64,000 nucleotides of DNA from Acidovorax sp. Lineage in GTDB: Bacteria > Pseudomonadota > Gammaproteobacteria > Burkholderiales > Burkholderiaceae_C. The position numbers and the translations under genes are program-made. The stretch is taken from NCBI RefSeq assembly GCF_021287135.1, contig NZ_JAJTBB010000078.1:102315-166314 (forward strand), given 5' to 3'. Numbering within the stretch: position 1 is the first letter of the stretch; each line of letters starts with the position of its first letter. This document shows, piece by piece, positions 1 through 10,853 of the stretch. The notes below the pieces were generated by a model. The model did no database searches. It was given only the letters and a program-made list of their open reading frames with translations, and was not told where the DNA came from.

Positions 1-650
1 GCCTTGCGCGCGGCCTCCAGCGCGCCGGGCTTGTCCCCTGCGGCCAGACGCAGTCGACCCAAGGACACCCAGGCGACCGGGCCGGTCGCGGGGTGCGAGA
101 GTTCGTCCACCAGCGCGGATTCGACGACCTTTACGGCCAGCGCCTTGTCACTGGCACGGCCATACAACTGGGGCAGTGCGGCCAAGGTCGATGCCTTGGC
201 GCGCGGGGAGGACTGGGCCAGTTCCTGGCGAAGCAATTCCGGCGTTTCGGCAATGCGGTTCAGCGCCACGAGAATCTGCAGCACGTAGCGGTTCGCCTCG
301 CGCGACTCCGGCAGTGCGTCCTTCCAGGCCTTGGCGGCTGCCAGGGCGTACTCGCCCGAGCGGGATTGCAAGGCGATGTCTGCCGCCCGCTGGTAGAGCT
401 GGCCGTCGGCGCTGCGGCGTGCAGCCTCCAGCATGAAGGCGTACCCCGCGCCGGGATCGCCGGTGCGGGCGCTGAGTTCTCCGAGGAAGATCTCGTAGAA
501 CAGATCAGCGTCCAGCGCGGGGTTGGAAACCACTGCCGGTTCGTCCGCAGGGGGGGGCGGCGTGTCCGCCTGCTTGGCCCAAACGCCCTGGGCGACGACG
601 GCCGCCAGGGCGGTCAATAATGCGGTCCGAAAGCTCTGAAATAGCACCAT
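1..650 (-). CDS. Tetratricopeptide-repeat protein, 3' end cut by window edge
   Basis: This reading frame is open from an ATG at 650 to the left edge with no stop, so only the N-terminal ~216 residues are visible. It begins with a hydrophobic signal-like segment ([19 protein letters not shown]) followed by alpha-helical TPR-type repeats rich in Ala, Leu and Gly ([23 protein letters not shown]). A periplasmic or outer-membrane-attached TPR protein is likely. An in-frame ATG at 668 would add six residues. It is transcribed away from mutM, with a 47-base gap that must hold both promoters. The specific function is not recognisable. Confidence 0.8.
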   Translation of the reverse strand, partial: MVLFQSFRTALLTALAAVVAQGVWAKQADTPPPPADEPAVVSNPALDADLFYEIFLGELSARTGDPGAGYAFMLEAARRSADGQLYQRAADIALQSRSGEYALAAAKAWKDALPESREANRYVLQILVALNRIAETPELLRQELAQSSPRAKASTLAALPQLYGRASDKALAVKVVESALVDELSHPATGPVAWVSLGRLRLAAGDKPGALEAARK

Positions 651-697
651 CGGGCCATAATAATCCATGCCTGCTGTCCTGCCGCCCTGGTCTTTCT

Positions 698-1513
698 ATG
701 CCTGAGTTGCCCGAAGTGGAAGTCACGCGCCGCAGCGTGGCGCAAGCCGTCGAGGGCGCACGCATCCGGTCGGTGGAGCTGGGCAAGCCCTTGCGCTGGC
801 CGTTGGGCTGCGCGCCGCAGATCCTGGTCGGGCAGGAGGTGCTGGGGGTTCGCCGCCGGGGCAAATATCTGTTGTTCGACCTGAGCCAAGGGATGCTGCT
901 GGTGCACCTGGGCATGTCGGGCAGCCTGCGCTTTGCCGAGAGTCTGCCGCCGGCCGGAGCCCACGACCACTTCACCCTGGTGACCACCTTCGGCACTTTG
1001 CGGTTGCACGACCCCCGGCGGTTCGGCGCCGTGGTGTATGCGGCGGGCGAGCAGGACCCTGTCGCTGCCAAGTTGCTTGGCGGGCTCGGAATGGAGCCTC
1101 TGTCGGATGCCTTTTCTCTGGAGGCGTTTCGGCTGGGCCTGAAAAAGAGCCGCCTGCCCATCAAGCAACTGCTGCTGGCGGGCCGCCTGGTGGTTGGGGT
1201 GGGCAACATCTATGCGTCGGAAGTGCTGTATCTTGCCGGCGTCCGTCCCACCACGGCGGCTTCCCGCATCGGGCCTGTGCGTGTTGAAAAGCTGCACGCG
1301 GCGATTCGCTCCGTGCTGGCACGGGCGGTGGAGATGGGCGGGAGCACGTTGCGGGATTTTTCCAGCGCGGACGGATCGGCCGGCCACTTTCAGGCCCAGG
1401 CAAACGTGTATGGACGCGGGGGCGCGCCCTGCTATCGTTGCGGTGCCTCCATCCAGCTGATTCGGCAGGGGCAGCGAAGCAGTTACTTCTGTCCCGGATG
1501 CCAGCGTCCCTGA
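698..1513 (+). CDS. mutM: Formamidopyrimidine-DNA glycosylase (Fpg)
   Basis: The 271-residue protein starts with MPELPEVE, the family signature in which Pro2 (after Met removal) is the catalytic nucleophile and Glu3 assists beta/delta elimination. It ends in the zinc finger CYRCG...CPGC that grips DNA. It excises 8-oxoguanine and ring-opened purines in base excision repair. The ATG at 698 is chosen over an in-frame upstream ATG because the nucleophilic proline must be residue 2. Length is normal for the family. It lies upstream of mutY, the other half of the oxidised-guanine pathway, with one GTPase gene between. Confidence 0.97.
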   Translation: MPELPEVEVTRRSVAQAVEGARIRSVELGKPLRWPLGCAPQILVGQEVLGVRRRGKYLLFDLSQGMLLVHLGMSGSLRFAESLPPAGAHDHFTLVTTFGTLRLHDPRRFGAVVYAAGEQDPVAAKLLGGLGMEPLSDAFSLEAFRLGLKKSRLPIKQLLLAGRLVVGVGNIYASEVLYLAGVRPTTAASRIGPVRVEKLHAAIRSVLARAVEMGGSTLRDFSSADGSAGHFQAQANVYGRGGAPCYRCGASIQLIRQGQRSSYFCPGCQRP

Positions 1514-1629
1514 GTTGTGGAGCTTTGCGGTCCCTGGGGCGGGGGCAGCGGCTCGTCGGTCGATGCTATATTTTGTGTCTGCCTGCCGGGTTGGCGGGGA
1601 CATTGTTTTCTTAGACCTCCGGGAGCAAA

Positions 1630-3594
1630 GTGGGCCCTTCCTTTAACGAGCAGTTCGACCAGCACGGCGTCTGGCGGCGTGAGTTCGCCCTGCAGCTCAA
1701 ACGGCTGGCGGAGTGGATGTCCTCCCACGAGCTCATGGACGCGGCCGTCCAGGAACGGCTGGCCCGCTTGGAGGAGCAGGTGCGCAGCGACAAGGTCATG
1801 GTGGCTTTTGTCGCAGAGTTCTCCCGCGGCAAATCGGAGCTGATCAACGCGATCTTCTTTGCGGACTACGGACGCCGCATCATGCCGGCGAGTGCCGGGC
1901 GCACAACGATGTGTCCCACCGAGTTGGGATATGACGCCAGCGTGGCACCTTGCCTGCGCCTGCTCCCCATCGAAACCCGGCTGCAAGTACAGAGCCTGGC
2001 AGAGTGGCGGATGAAAGCCGACCGCTGGCAGGAAATCCCCTTGGAAATAGGGAACGCGGACCAGATCGCTGCAGCGCTCGAAAAGGTCTCCGAGGTGCGC
2101 AAGGTCAGCCTGGATGACGCGCGCGCCCTAGGTTTCTGGCACGACGACCTGGTCGAGGAAAACCCGGTCCCGGATGCGGACGGGTTGGTGGAGGTGCCCA
2201 TGTGGCGCCATGCGGTCATCAACATCCCGCATCCTTTGCTCAAGCAAGGCCTGGTGATTCTGGACACCCCCGGACTGAACGCCGTGGGCGCGGAGCCTGA
2301 GCTGACGGTGAACCTGATTCCGCAGGCCCATGCGGTGGTGTTCATTCTGGGGGCGGACACCGGGGTGACCCGCTCCGATCTCTCGATCTGGCGGGAGCAC
2401 TTGGCCACGTCGGCAGAGAGCATCGACGCCCGCTTGGTAGTGCTGAACAAGATCGACACGCTGTGGGACACGCTGAACTCCGCAGAGCAGGTGCAGGCGC
2501 AGATCGAGCGTCAATGCCGCACCTCTGCGGAAATGCTGGGCGTTCCGCTAGACCGGGTGGTCCCTGTCTCGGCGCAGAAAGGCCTGGTCGCCAAGATCAC
2601 GGCCGATGACCTGCTGTTGGAAAGCAGCGGATTGCCTGTCCTTGAAGACGCTCTGGCGCGGGGCATCATGGGACGGCGCCAGTCCATCCTGCGGGCTGCC
2701 GTGGCCAACGGGGTGTCCAGCCTGCGGGCGGAAACCTCCCGTGTCATCAATATCCGGCGCCGGGATCTCGACGACCAGATGGCCGAGTTGCGCAGCCTGC
2801 GGGGCAAGAACGCCTCCGTGATCGAGTCCATGCGCCACCGCATCGAGCAGGAGCAGCGCGAGTTCGACCTGAGCACGGCCAAGATCCAGGCCGTGCGGGC
2901 GGTGCATCTCAAGCTGCTTCGCGACGTGTTTCAGCAGTTGGGGGCCAAGTCGCTGAAGGCAGAGTTGGCGGAGTTGGCCCAGACACTCCAGCACAAGGGG
3001 CTGAAGCTTGGCGTTAAAAAGATCTACGTCCAGACGTTCGACCAGCTGCGGGGTACGTTGGACAAGGCGCAAGCCTCCGGCACCGAGATCCAGGCCATGC
3101 TGGGCGGGACGTTCCGGCAGCTCAACGCGGAATTCGGCTTCTCGCTGCAGGTGCCATCGCCACCGCAGCTGGAGCATTTCATTGGTGATCTGAACCAGAT
3201 CGAGCAAAGCCATTTGCAGTATCTTGGTGTAGGCAACGCGCTGAAGCTCGCGCAGCCTGAGTTTGCCGAGCGGCTGGTGCGTGCGCTGGCGATGCGGCTG
3301 CGCACCGTCTACGAATCTGCGGCCAACGATCTGGAGTTGTGGAGCAAGTCGGCGACAGCTCAGCTGGATGCCCAGTTGCGCGAGCGCCGTCGCAGCTTTG
3401 CGCGCCGTATCGAGGCCGTGGACCGGATACAGCAAGCGGCCAGCGGCTTGGTGGAGCGCATTGCCGAAATTGAGGCGAGCGAGGAAGAGCTCGTCCAGCT
3501 GGAACAGCGGCTGCAGGAGTTGACGGGCCGGCTGGTGGCGCTGCCCGGCACTGCGGGTGTGACCGCAGCGGATGGCCTCGCGCAGTCCGCATGA
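1630..3594 (+). CDS. Dynamin-like GTPase
   Basis: The 654-residue protein has a GTPase domain in its N-terminal half: a P-loop (EFSRGKSEL), the DxxG switch (LDTPGLNAVG) and the NKxD specificity motif (VLNKID). A long helical, coiled-coil C-terminal half follows (for example EQEQREFDLSTAKIQA and a terminal EEELVQLEQRLQEL). This is the bacterial dynamin-like architecture, so a role in membrane remodelling or stress is possible, but none is shown. The start is GTG at 1630. Its stop overlaps the mutY ATG (ATGA), implying translational coupling of a GTPase to a DNA-repair gene. Confidence 0.85.
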   Translation: MGPSFNEQFDQHGVWRREFALQLKRLAEWMSSHELMDAAVQERLARLEEQVRSDKVMVAFVAEFSRGKSELINAIFFADYGRRIMPASAGRTTMCPTELGYDASVAPCLRLLPIETRLQVQSLAEWRMKADRWQEIPLEIGNADQIAAALEKVSEVRKVSLDDARALGFWHDDLVEENPVPDADGLVEVPMWRHAVINIPHPLLKQGLVILDTPGLNAVGAEPELTVNLIPQAHAVVFILGADTGVTRSDLSIWREHLATSAESIDARLVVLNKIDTLWDTLNSAEQVQAQIERQCRTSAEMLGVPLDRVVPVSAQKGLVAKITADDLLLESSGLPVLEDALARGIMGRRQSILRAAVANGVSSLRAETSRVINIRRRDLDDQMAELRSLRGKNASVIESMRHRIEQEQREFDLSTAKIQAVRAVHLKLLRDVFQQLGAKSLKAELAELAQTLQHKGLKLGVKKIYVQTFDQLRGTLDKAQASGTEIQAMLGGTFRQLNAEFGFSLQVPSPPQLEHFIGDLNQIEQSHLQYLGVGNALKLAQPEFAERLVRALAMRLRTVYESAANDLELWSKSATAQLDAQLRERRRSFARRIEAVDRIQQAASGLVERIAEIEASEEELVQLEQRLQELTGRLVALPGTAGVTAADGLAQSA

Positions 3595-4664
3595 GGGCCC
3601 CGCTACCGGAGAACCTTGCCGAACGGGTGGTTGCATGGCAGGCCTCCCATGGCCGCAACCACCTGCCCTGGCAGAAGACGCGGGACCCCTATCGGGTCTG
3701 GCTCTCGGAAATCATGCTGCAACAAACCCAGGTGGCCACGGTCCTGGAGTACTACGCGCGCTTTCTCGAACGTTTCCCCGACGTGGCGGCCCTGGCGCGA
3801 GCCGACCAGGACGAGGTGATGGGGTTGTGGAGCGGCTTGGGCTATTACACCCGTGCCCGCAATTTGCACCGTTGCGCCCAGCGCGTGGTCGACACCCACG
3901 GGGGCGAGTTTCCTCGTTCGGCGCAAGAGCTGGCAACGCTGCCCGGGATCGGCCGTTCGACTGCTGGCGCCATTGCCGCGTTCTGCTTCTCAGAGCGGGT
4001 CCCTATCCTGGACGCCAATGTCCGGCGGGTACTGACCCGTGTACTGGGGTTTGAAGAGGATCTGGCGCAGGCTAAAAACGAGCGCGCGCTGTGGGGGGCG
4101 GCCCAGTCCCTGCTTCCGACCACCGATCTCGCGGAGGCCATGCCCCGGTATACCCAAGGCCTCATGGACTTGGGCGCGTCGGTGTGCACGCCGCGCTCGC
4201 CAAAGTGCCAGGCCTGCCCCCTGGTCGCTTGCTGTGCAGCATTTGCGGCGGGCGACCCGGAGCGCTATCCCGTCAAGACACGCAAGCTGCTTCGCCGGGC
4301 GGAGTCGTGGTATCTGCTGGTCCTTCGCAATGCCGCTGGGGCCGTGTGGTTGCAGCGCAGGCCTGCCGACGGCATTTGGGCAGGTATGCACTGCGTGCCC
4401 GTGTTTGCCGACAGGGCGGCATTGCAGGACTGCGTGGCATCCCTCGGGGATGCCTGCGACTTGGCGATGGAAGAGCTCCCGCCATTCGTCCATGTCCTGA
4501 CACACCGGGATTTGCACCTTCACCCTGTGTTGGTTGCTGCAGGGGCGTCAGCGCAGCCTGGGCAGGACCCCGGGGACTGGTATGGCCCTGAGGCATGGCA
4601 GGGCATGGGTTTGCCGGCGCCGATACGCAAGCTGCTGGACGCGACCCGCTCGGCGCTCTGGTGA
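3591..4664 (+). CDS. mutY: Adenine DNA glycosylase
   Basis: MutY removes adenine mispaired with 8-oxoguanine. The 357-residue protein shows the catalytic Glu in SEIMLQQTQV, the helix-hairpin-helix LPGIGRSTAGAI with the catalytic Asp in ILDANVRRV, and the [4Fe-4S] cysteines C-x6-C-x2-C-x5-C (VCTPRSPKCQACPLVACC). A C-terminal NUDIX-like 8-oxoG-sensing domain follows (WLQRRPADGIWAGM). It overlaps the upstream GTPase stop by four bases and converges on rapZ. Confidence 0.97.
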   Translation: MRAPLPENLAERVVAWQASHGRNHLPWQKTRDPYRVWLSEIMLQQTQVATVLEYYARFLERFPDVAALARADQDEVMGLWSGLGYYTRARNLHRCAQRVVDTHGGEFPRSAQELATLPGIGRSTAGAIAAFCFSERVPILDANVRRVLTRVLGFEEDLAQAKNERALWGAAQSLLPTTDLAEAMPRYTQGLMDLGASVCTPRSPKCQACPLVACCAAFAAGDPERYPVKTRKLLRRAESWYLLVLRNAAGAVWLQRRPADGIWAGMHCVPVFADRAALQDCVASLGDACDLAMEELPPFVHVLTHRDLHLHPVLVAAGASAQPGQDPGDWYGPEAWQGMGLPAPIRKLLDATRSALW

Positions 4665-4696
4665 GGGTTCTGCGGGCGGGGCGCTGATCGCGCCGT

Positions 4697-5560
4697 CTAT
4701 CTGCCGTCCAGTTCTCGGTGCCTCTTGAGCGTGCTCCAGCGGTGGCCCATGGCTTCCGAGAGTTGCTCCACCAGGTAGACCGAGCGGTGCTGACCGCCTG
4801 TGCAGCCCACGGCGACCGTGACGTAGCTGCGGTGATTCCGGTCCAGCATCTCCAGCCAATGGGTCAGGAACTGCTCAATATGCGCCTGCATCAAGGACAC
4901 GTCGGGCTGCTGGCGCAGGAACTCTGCCACCGAGGCATCCAAACCGGTCAGGTCGCGCAGCGAAGGCTCGTAATGTGGATTGGGGAGCATGCGCACATCG
5001 AATACGTAGTCCGCGTCCATCGGGATGCCCCGCTTGAATGCAAAGGACTGGAACACCAGCGTCATCTGCCCATGGGTGGTGGCCAGCAGGCTCTTGACGT
5101 AGCTCTGCAGCTGGGACGCCCGTATCGTGCTGGTGTCGATCACGTGCGCTTCTTCACGCAGCTCGGCCAGCAGTTCCCGCTCCAGCTCAATGATCTGCAC
5201 CAGCGCCCGCCGTCCCTTCTGGAGGTCGTCGTTTGAAAGAGGGTGGCGCCGCCGTGTTTCCGAAAAGCGCCGCACCAGCGTGTCGATGGTGGCGTCCAGG
5301 AAGATAGATTGCACCGAGACACCCTGGCTCCGCAGGCGCTTCAGTTCCTGGGGAACTTGGTGCAGGGAGGTTGCGCTGCGCACGTCCATCGCAATGGCCA
5401 CGCGGTTGCCGTGGTGGCGGTGCTCCAGTGCCACAAAGGCGGGAAGCAGTTCCGGCGGCAGGTTGTCCACGCAGTAGTAGCCGGCATCCTCCAGCGCGTG
5501 CAGTGCGACGGACTTCCCGGAACCGGACATGCCGGTAATCAACACGATTTCGAGCGCCAT
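4697..5560 (-). CDS. rapZ: RNase adapter protein / nucleotide-binding RapZ
   Basis: The 287-residue protein carries Walker A GMSGSGKS at residues 10-17 and the C-terminal family block ([16 protein letters not shown]). In enterobacteria RapZ senses glucosamine-6-phosphate and targets the small RNA GlmZ. In betaproteobacteria the gene is conserved but the RNA partner may differ. The start codon overlaps the recN stop (TGATG), so it is co-translated with recN. Confidence 0.95.
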   Translation of the reverse strand: MALEIVLITGMSGSGKSVALHALEDAGYYCVDNLPPELLPAFVALEHRHHGNRVAIAMDVRSATSLHQVPQELKRLRSQGVSVQSIFLDATIDTLVRRFSETRRRHPLSNDDLQKGRRALVQIIELERELLAELREEAHVIDTSTIRASQLQSYVKSLLATTHGQMTLVFQSFAFKRGIPMDADYVFDVRMLPNPHYEPSLRDLTGLDASVAEFLRQQPDVSLMQAHIEQFLTHWLEMLDRNHRSYVTVAVGCTGGQHRSVYLVEQLSEAMGHRWSTLKRHRELDGR

Positions 5561-7230
5561 CAGTGGATCCCTTGAGGCGCCACTGCCGCCAGATCGAGCA
5601 TTTCGCGCGCGTGGGCCAGCGTGGTGCTGGTAGGCTTTCCGCCGCCCAGCATGCGCGCTACTTCCGCAACCCGGGCATCGCCTTCTACCAACGCCACGGT
5701 GCTGGTGGTGCCCTTGTCGCTCTTGTGCTTGGAAACCTTGAGGTGATGGTGGGCGCAGGCCGCCACCTGCGGCAGGTGCGTGACGGCGAGCACCTGCCGG
5801 TCCGCACCCAGGCGCTGCATCAGCTGGCCTACGGTTTCCGCCACCGCTCCGCCCACGCCGGAATCCACCTCATCAAAAATGAGGGTAGGGGCGACTCCCA
5901 GTTCGCTGGTCGTCACGGAAATGGCAAGCGAGATGCGAGAGAGCTCGCCCCCCGACGCCACCTTGCCGACCGGCTTGGGCGTTGTACCGGGATGGCCTGC
6001 CACCAGAAACGCAATATCGTCGATGCCGTGGGACGCTGGTTCGGACGCCTTGGACACCGCAACCTCGAATTTGCCGCCTTCCATGCCCAAGCCCTGCATG
6101 GCGTGCGTGATGGCTGCCGACAGTTTGGGAGCGGCCTTGGCGCGGTCCAAGGATAGCGCGCGCGCGGCCGAATGATAGGCTTTAGCGCTGGCCGCCTCGG
6201 CGTTTTCCAACTGTTCGAGGTCCGTAGCGGCATCCAGGGCCAGTAGTTCTTTTTTCCAACTCGACAACAGGGCGGGTAACTCGGCAGGCGGCCGCTTGTA
6301 GCGGCGTGCCAGTGCCATCCACAGCGAGATCCGGCTGTCGAGTTCTGCCATGCGCTGTGGATCAATCTCCGCATGGCGAAGGTACATCTGCAGCGAGTGC
6401 ACCACATCGTTTGCCTGAGCCAGGCTGGAGGAAAGGATGTCCGCCAGATTGGCGAACTCTGGCTCGATATGTTCCTGGTCTTGCAGCAGCGCATGTGCGC
6501 GCGTGAGGCCAGTCAGCGCACCCGACTCCTCGCTCTGCAAGACCTGGAGAGCGCCCTCGGCACTGTCCAGCAGTGCTTGCGCGTGCGAAAGCCGCTTGTG
6601 CTGGGCTTCCAGTTCGTCCCATTCGCCTTCCGCTGGCGCGAGCTTGCCCACCTCGCCGATCTGCCATTGCAGACGTTCACGTTCTTGTTGCAGCGTGGAT
6701 TGCGCCATGCGCGCCCGTTCCAGGGCATGTTGATTCGCGCGCCATTGCGCCCACCGTGCTGCCGTCTCGGCCGTTTGCAACCCCGCAAAGGCGTCCAGCA
6801 GTCCGCGCACCGATTCCGGGCGGGTGAGGCTTTGCCAAGCGTGCTGACCGTGGATATCAAGAAGGTTGTCACCCAGCGCCCGCAACTGGCCTGCCGTGGC
6901 CGGCGCGCCGTTGATCCATGCGCGGCTTTTGCCCTGGGTGTCGACGGTACGGCGCAACAGCAGCACGTCCTCCAGCGCGAAACCGGCTTCTTCCAGCCAG
7001 GGCTGCACATGGGGCGGGCAGTCGAACTCGGCACTCAGATCGGCTTTGTCGGCCCCGTCCCGAACCACGCCCGCATCGGCGCGCGAGCCCAGGATGAGCT
7101 GCAGTGCGTCGATCAGAATGGACTTGCCCGCACCGGTCTCCCCGGTCAGCACCGTGAAACCCGCCGCCAGGTCGAGTTCCAGGGCCTGGACGATCACAAA
7201 ATCCCGCAGCGTGATCCGCCTGAGCGCCAT
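5560..7230 (-). CDS. recN: DNA repair protein RecN
   Basis: This SMC-like ATPase of double-strand-break repair has Walker A ([16 protein letters not shown]) near residue 30, a long coiled-coil centre, the ABC signature region ([15 protein letters not shown]) and Walker B ([12 protein letters not shown]). Its 556 residues match the family. It lies directly downstream of nadK (two bases between stop and start) and upstream of rapZ, forming a nadK-recN-rapZ operon. Confidence 0.97.
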   Translation of the reverse strand: MALRRITLRDFVIVQALELDLAAGFTVLTGETGAGKSILIDALQLILGSRADAGVVRDGADKADLSAEFDCPPHVQPWLEEAGFALEDVLLLRRTVDTQGKSRAWINGAPATAGQLRALGDNLLDIHGQHAWQSLTRPESVRGLLDAFAGLQTAETAARWAQWRANQHALERARMAQSTLQQERERLQWQIGEVGKLAPAEGEWDELEAQHKRLSHAQALLDSAEGALQVLQSEESGALTGLTRAHALLQDQEHIEPEFANLADILSSSLAQANDVVHSLQMYLRHAEIDPQRMAELDSRISLWMALARRYKRPPAELPALLSSWKKELLALDAATDLEQLENAEAASAKAYHSAARALSLDRAKAAPKLSAAITHAMQGLGMEGGKFEVAVSKASEPASHGIDDIAFLVAGHPGTTPKPVGKVASGGELSRISLAISVTTSELGVAPTLIFDEVDSGVGGAVAETVGQLMQRLGADRQVLAVTHLPQVAACAHHHLKVSKHKSDKGTTSTVALVEGDARVAEVARMLGGGKPTSTTLAHAREMLDLAAVAPQGIH

Positions 7231-7232
7231 GG

Positions 7233-8129
7233 TCAGGAGCCTCCTTCATTCCAGCGCAGCTTCTTGCGCAGAGTTGCAAAGTAATTCCATCCTTCAGGGT
7301 GCAGAAAGCGCGCGCAGTGTTCCGACCGCTTGACCAGGATGCGGTCTCCGTGCAGCAACGATGCCAGCGACTGCATGTCGAAATTGGCGCTGACATCGCG
7401 GCCGCTCACCACCTCGACCGCCACTTCGGTGGCATCGGAAAGCACGATGGGCCGGTTGGACAGGGTGTGCGGCGCAATGGGCACCAGCACCCAGCCTGGA
7501 ATGGAGGGGTGGAGCATGGGGCCACCGGCCGATAGCGAATACGCCGTCGAACCCGTAGGGGATGAAATGATCAACCCGTCGGCACGCTGGTTGGCCACGA
7601 AACGCCCACCCACTTCCACCCGCAGTTCGACCATGCCAGAGGTGGCTCCGCGGTTGACCACTACGTCGTTCATGGCCAGGGCCTCGTACACGGTCCGTTC
7701 GTCCCGCACCACCTTGGCGTGCATGAGGGGACGCAGGTCTTCCTCGTATTCCCCTTGCAGCATGGCCGGCAAAGTGGTTCGGTAAGCGTCGAAGGGAATG
7801 TCGGTGATAAAGCCCAGGCGGCCCTGGTTGATGCCAATCAGCGGGGTGCCGAAGCGCGCAAGCCGCCGGCCGATGCCCAGCATCGTGCCGTCCCCGCCCA
7901 CGACCAGGCCCAGGTCGCATCGGGATCCGATCTCATCCGCCGTGAGGACGGGGTAGTGCGCAATGCCCGTATTGCTCGCGGTCTCTGCCTCCAGCACCAC
8001 TTCGCAGCCCTGGCGCTCCAGCAGGTGCGCAATATCTTCCAGGGCTTGGCGCAGGCTGTCTCCTGTGGGACCTGCCGATGAAGCGTGGTACTTGCCGATG
8101 AGCGCCACATGGCGGAATTTGGACGTCAT
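7233..8129 (-). CDS. nadK: NAD kinase
   Basis: The protein phosphorylates NAD to NADP. Its 298 residues contain the diagnostic GGDGT motif at 78-82 and the GINQGRLGF block just downstream. It is the first gene of the minus-strand nadK-recN-rapZ run and is divergent from hrcA; only 28 AT-rich bases separate the two start codons. Confidence 0.97.
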   Translation of the reverse strand: MTSKFRHVALIGKYHASSAGPTGDSLRQALEDIAHLLERQGCEVVLEAETASNTGIAHYPVLTADEIGSRCDLGLVVGGDGTMLGIGRRLARFGTPLIGINQGRLGFITDIPFDAYRTTLPAMLQGEYEEDLRPLMHAKVVRDERTVYEALAMNDVVVNRGATSGMVELRVEVGGRFVANQRADGLIISSPTGSTAYSLSAGGPMLHPSIPGWVLVPIAPHTLSNRPIVLSDATEVAVEVVSGRDVSANFDMQSLASLLHGDRILVKRSEHCARFLHPEGWNYFATLRKKLRWNEGGS

Positions 8130-8157
8130 CGTGAAATTACATCATTAAAATGATTCC

Positions 8158-9162
8158 ATGCTCGATGACCGTGCCAAGTTATTGCTCAAAGCTCTGGTCG
8201 AGCGCTATATCGCTGACGGGCAGCCGGTCGGGTCGCGCACGTTGTCCCGCGCTTCGGGGCTGGATCTCTCGCCTGCGACCATCCGCAACGTGATGGCCGA
8301 TCTGGAGGAACTGGGGCTTATTGCCAGTCCGCATACATCGGCTGGACGGGTCCCGACCGCCAGAGGTTACCGCCTGTTTGTGGACACCATGTTGACCGTG
8401 CAGCGTGATCCGCTCACGGCCCCGCAGCTGGCGCCCGAGCAGCCGCAGAAAGTGATCGCGAACGCAGCGCAGTTGCTGTCCAATCTGTCGCAGTTTGTGG
8501 GGGTTGTGATGGCTCCACGGCGGACTTCGGTGTTCCGCCACATTGAATTCCTGCGCCTGTCCGAGCGGCGTTTTCTGGTCATCATCGTGTCGCCTGAAGG
8601 TGACGTGCAGAACCGAGTGATCTTCACGGATGCGGACTATTCGTCCTCCCAGCTCGTCGAGGCTTCCAATTTTCTGAACGCCCACTACGCCGGGCTCGCC
8701 ATGGAGCAGGTCCGAGAGCGCCTGCGGTCCGAGGTGGATGTGCTGCGGGGTGAGATTGCGTCTCTCATGCACGCCGCGGTGAATGCGGGGTCCGAGGCGT
8801 TGTCCGCAGCGCAGGAGGAGGTCGTCATCTCCGGCGAGCGCAATCTCCTGTCGGTCAGTGATTTCTCCAGCGACATGGGCAATCTGCGGCGGGCTTTTGA
8901 GTTGTTCGAGCAAAAGACCCAGATCCTCCGGTTGCTGGACATTTCCAGCCAGGCCGAAGGGGTGCGCATTTACATTGGCGGAGAGAGTCAGGTAGTGCCG
9001 TTCGAGGAACTGTCCGTCGTCAGCGCACCCTACGAGGTGGATGGGCAGGTGGTCGGAACGCTGGGGGTCATTGGTCCGACGCGCATGCCCTACGACCGGA
9101 TGATCCAGATCGTCGATATCACCTCCAAGCTGGTGTCCAACGCGCTTAGCCATCGTAGGTAA
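8158..9162 (+). CDS. hrcA: Heat-inducible transcription repressor HrcA
   Basis: HrcA represses groE/dnaK operons through CIRCE elements. The 334-residue protein has an N-terminal winged helix ([18 protein letters not shown]) and the inserted GAF-like domain typical of the family. No CIRCE inverted repeat is visible at its own promoter. It is the last housekeeping gene before the nitrogen-fixation region and is convergent with fixX. Confidence 0.96.
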   Translation: MLDDRAKLLLKALVERYIADGQPVGSRTLSRASGLDLSPATIRNVMADLEELGLIASPHTSAGRVPTARGYRLFVDTMLTVQRDPLTAPQLAPEQPQKVIANAAQLLSNLSQFVGVVMAPRRTSVFRHIEFLRLSERRFLVIIVSPEGDVQNRVIFTDADYSSSQLVEASNFLNAHYAGLAMEQVRERLRSEVDVLRGEIASLMHAAVNAGSEALSAAQEEVVISGERNLLSVSDFSSDMGNLRRAFELFEQKTQILRLLDISSQAEGVRIYIGGESQVVPFEELSVVSAPYEVDGQVVGTLGVIGPTRMPYDRMIQIVDITSKLVSNALSHRR

Positions 9163-9215
9163 GCTGCTGGAGCCAGGGCGCAGCCTCGCCGAGCGCGCAG
9201 GCTTGGGTGCTTGCC

Positions 9216-9521
9216 TCAGCCGAATTTGAATAGGATGCCGTGCCCGCCCCGGGGGTACTCCCAGTTCACATTGCTGTGCTCCGAGCAGATGATGCGGCAG
9301 CTGCCGCACTCCAGGCAGCCATCGGTGATCAGCGTCACGCTGCCGTTGCCCTCCGCCTTGTAGCAGGACGCCGGACACACGTGCGTGCACGACTGGTCCG
9401 TGCAATCGTTGGAGCAAATGGCGGGGTCCTTGATCTGGATGTGGGGCCGGCCGGCGTCCACCCGGTAGCGGTTCTGGAACAGCTTTTCTTCGACGTTCAC
9501 ATGCGTGGCGGCGGTACTCAT
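9216..9521 (-). CDS. fixX: Ferredoxin-like protein FixX
   Basis: FixX is the Fe-S subunit associated with FixC in the electron-bifurcating FixABCX complex. The 101-residue protein has a cysteine-rich core ([18 protein letters not shown], then [11 protein letters not shown]). It overlaps the end of fixC by four bases and is the last gene of the nifV-cysE-nifW-fixABCX operon. Confidence 0.95.
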   Translation of the reverse strand: MSTAATHVNVEEKLFQNRYRVDAGRPHIQIKDPAICSNDCTDQSCTHVCPASCYKAEGNGSVTLITDGCLECGSCRIICSEHSNVNWEYPRGGHGILFKFG

Positions 9522-10828
9522 CGGAAGGCCCTCCAGAGTTTGACGGCGTCGCCCACCAGGCCGGTGAGTGACCGCGAGTTGCGGAAGCTCGAAAAAATCT
9601 CGCGTTCCTTGGTCTTCTTGTCCACCCCGTCGACGGTGAACATCTTGTGCGCGGCGCGCGAGACCAGCTCCGGGTAGGTGGTGAAGAACTGGTTGTTCTT
9701 GTGGAACACGCCCGGCATGTCACGGTACTTGTGCAGGTCCTTCATGACGAAGCTCTTGTCGAGTTCGGTCTTGTAGGGCTTGAGCGCGGCCTCGTTCATC
9801 GGCAGGCCAGCGGCCTTGGCAGCGATCACGGTTTCGGCGGCCAGGCGCCCTGTGGTCATGGCCAGGTTGGAGCCCTCGCGGTGCACCGCGTTGACGAACC
9901 CGCCCGAGTCGCCCACGATCATCCAGCCGTTGCCATACACCTTGGGCACCGCATAAAAGCCACCCTCGGGGATGAGGTGCGCGGCGTACTCCTTCATCTC
10001 GCCGCCCTGGATCAGCGGGGCAATGGAAGGATGCTGCTTGAGCCGCTCAAGCAGCGCATAGGGGCTGGTCTTGTTGGGGCTGGCCTTGAAATCGCCCAGC
10101 ATGCAGCCGATACCCAGCGTCAGCGACTCCTTGTTGGTGTAGAGGAAGCCCGTGCCCATCATCCCGTCGGTGATCTTGCCGACCATCTCGATGACCACGC
10201 CCTCCTCTTCGCCGATGTTGAAGCGCTGGCGGATGGTCTCTTCGGGCAGGAACAGAATCTCCTTGACCGCGAGCGCAACGTTACCCGCCTTGATCTCGCC
10301 GTGAAACCCCGCCTTGCGTGCCAGCGTGCTGTTCACGCCGTCCGCGAGGATCACCACGTCGGCGTACACGTCGCCCGCTTCGCGGTCGCATTGCACGCCC
10401 ACCACCTGGTCGCCGTCCATGATGAGATGGTCCACGGTGGTCTCGCAAATCAGCAGCGCCCCGGCCTCGCGCACCTTGGAGCTGAACCACTTGTCGAACT
10501 GCGCGCGGATGATGGTGTAGCGGTTGTAGGGCGGCTTGTTGTAGTCGTCGCTGCGGTAGTGCGTGCCGACGAAGCTGTTGTCGTCGAGCACCCAGACACG
10601 CTGCTCGATGATGTGCCGTTCCAGCGGGGCGTCTTCCCGGAAATCGGGAATGATCTTCTCCAGCGCGTCGCTGTAGAGGATGGCCCCCTGCACATTCTTG
10701 CTGCCCGGGTATTCCCCGCGCTCGATCTGCAGGACCTTGAGGCCGGCCCGGGCCAGCGTGTAGGCGCAGGCGTTGCCCGACGCGCCGGCGCCAACCACGA
10801 TGGCGTCGAATTGGGAGGGTTTCTTCAT
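9518..10828 (-). CDS. fixC: FixC, ETF-quinone oxidoreductase-like flavoprotein
   Basis: FixC passes electrons to quinone while FixAB bifurcates, allowing NADH to reduce a ferredoxin or flavodoxin for nitrogenase. The 436-residue protein begins with an FAD-binding Rossmann motif ([19 protein letters not shown]) and contains the FAD block [13 protein letters not shown]. It is 25 bases downstream of fixB. Confidence 0.96.
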   Translation of the reverse strand: MKKPSQFDAIVVGAGASGNACAYTLARAGLKVLQIERGEYPGSKNVQGAILYSDALEKIIPDFREDAPLERHIIEQRVWVLDDNSFVGTHYRSDDYNKPPYNRYTIIRAQFDKWFSSKVREAGALLICETTVDHLIMDGDQVVGVQCDREAGDVYADVVILADGVNSTLARKAGFHGEIKAGNVALAVKEILFLPEETIRQRFNIGEEEGVVIEMVGKITDGMMGTGFLYTNKESLTLGIGCMLGDFKASPNKTSPYALLERLKQHPSIAPLIQGGEMKEYAAHLIPEGGFYAVPKVYGNGWMIVGDSGGFVNAVHREGSNLAMTTGRLAAETVIAAKAAGLPMNEAALKPYKTELDKSFVMKDLHKYRDMPGVFHKNNQFFTTYPELVSRAAHKMFTVDGVDKKTKEREIFSSFRNSRSLTGLVGDAVKLWRAFR

Positions 10829-10853
10829 GGCGTTCCCCTTGAGGTGAATGGGC

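Noticed and set aside
8130-8157. CIRCE element at hrcA
   Set aside because: The 28-base gap has only a short TCATTAAAATGA dyad, not the TTAGCACTC-N9-GAGTGCTAA repeat.
8179-9723. Minus-strand frame over hrcA and fixX
   Set aside because: It is a shadow of hrcA on the plus strand and of fixX in another frame.
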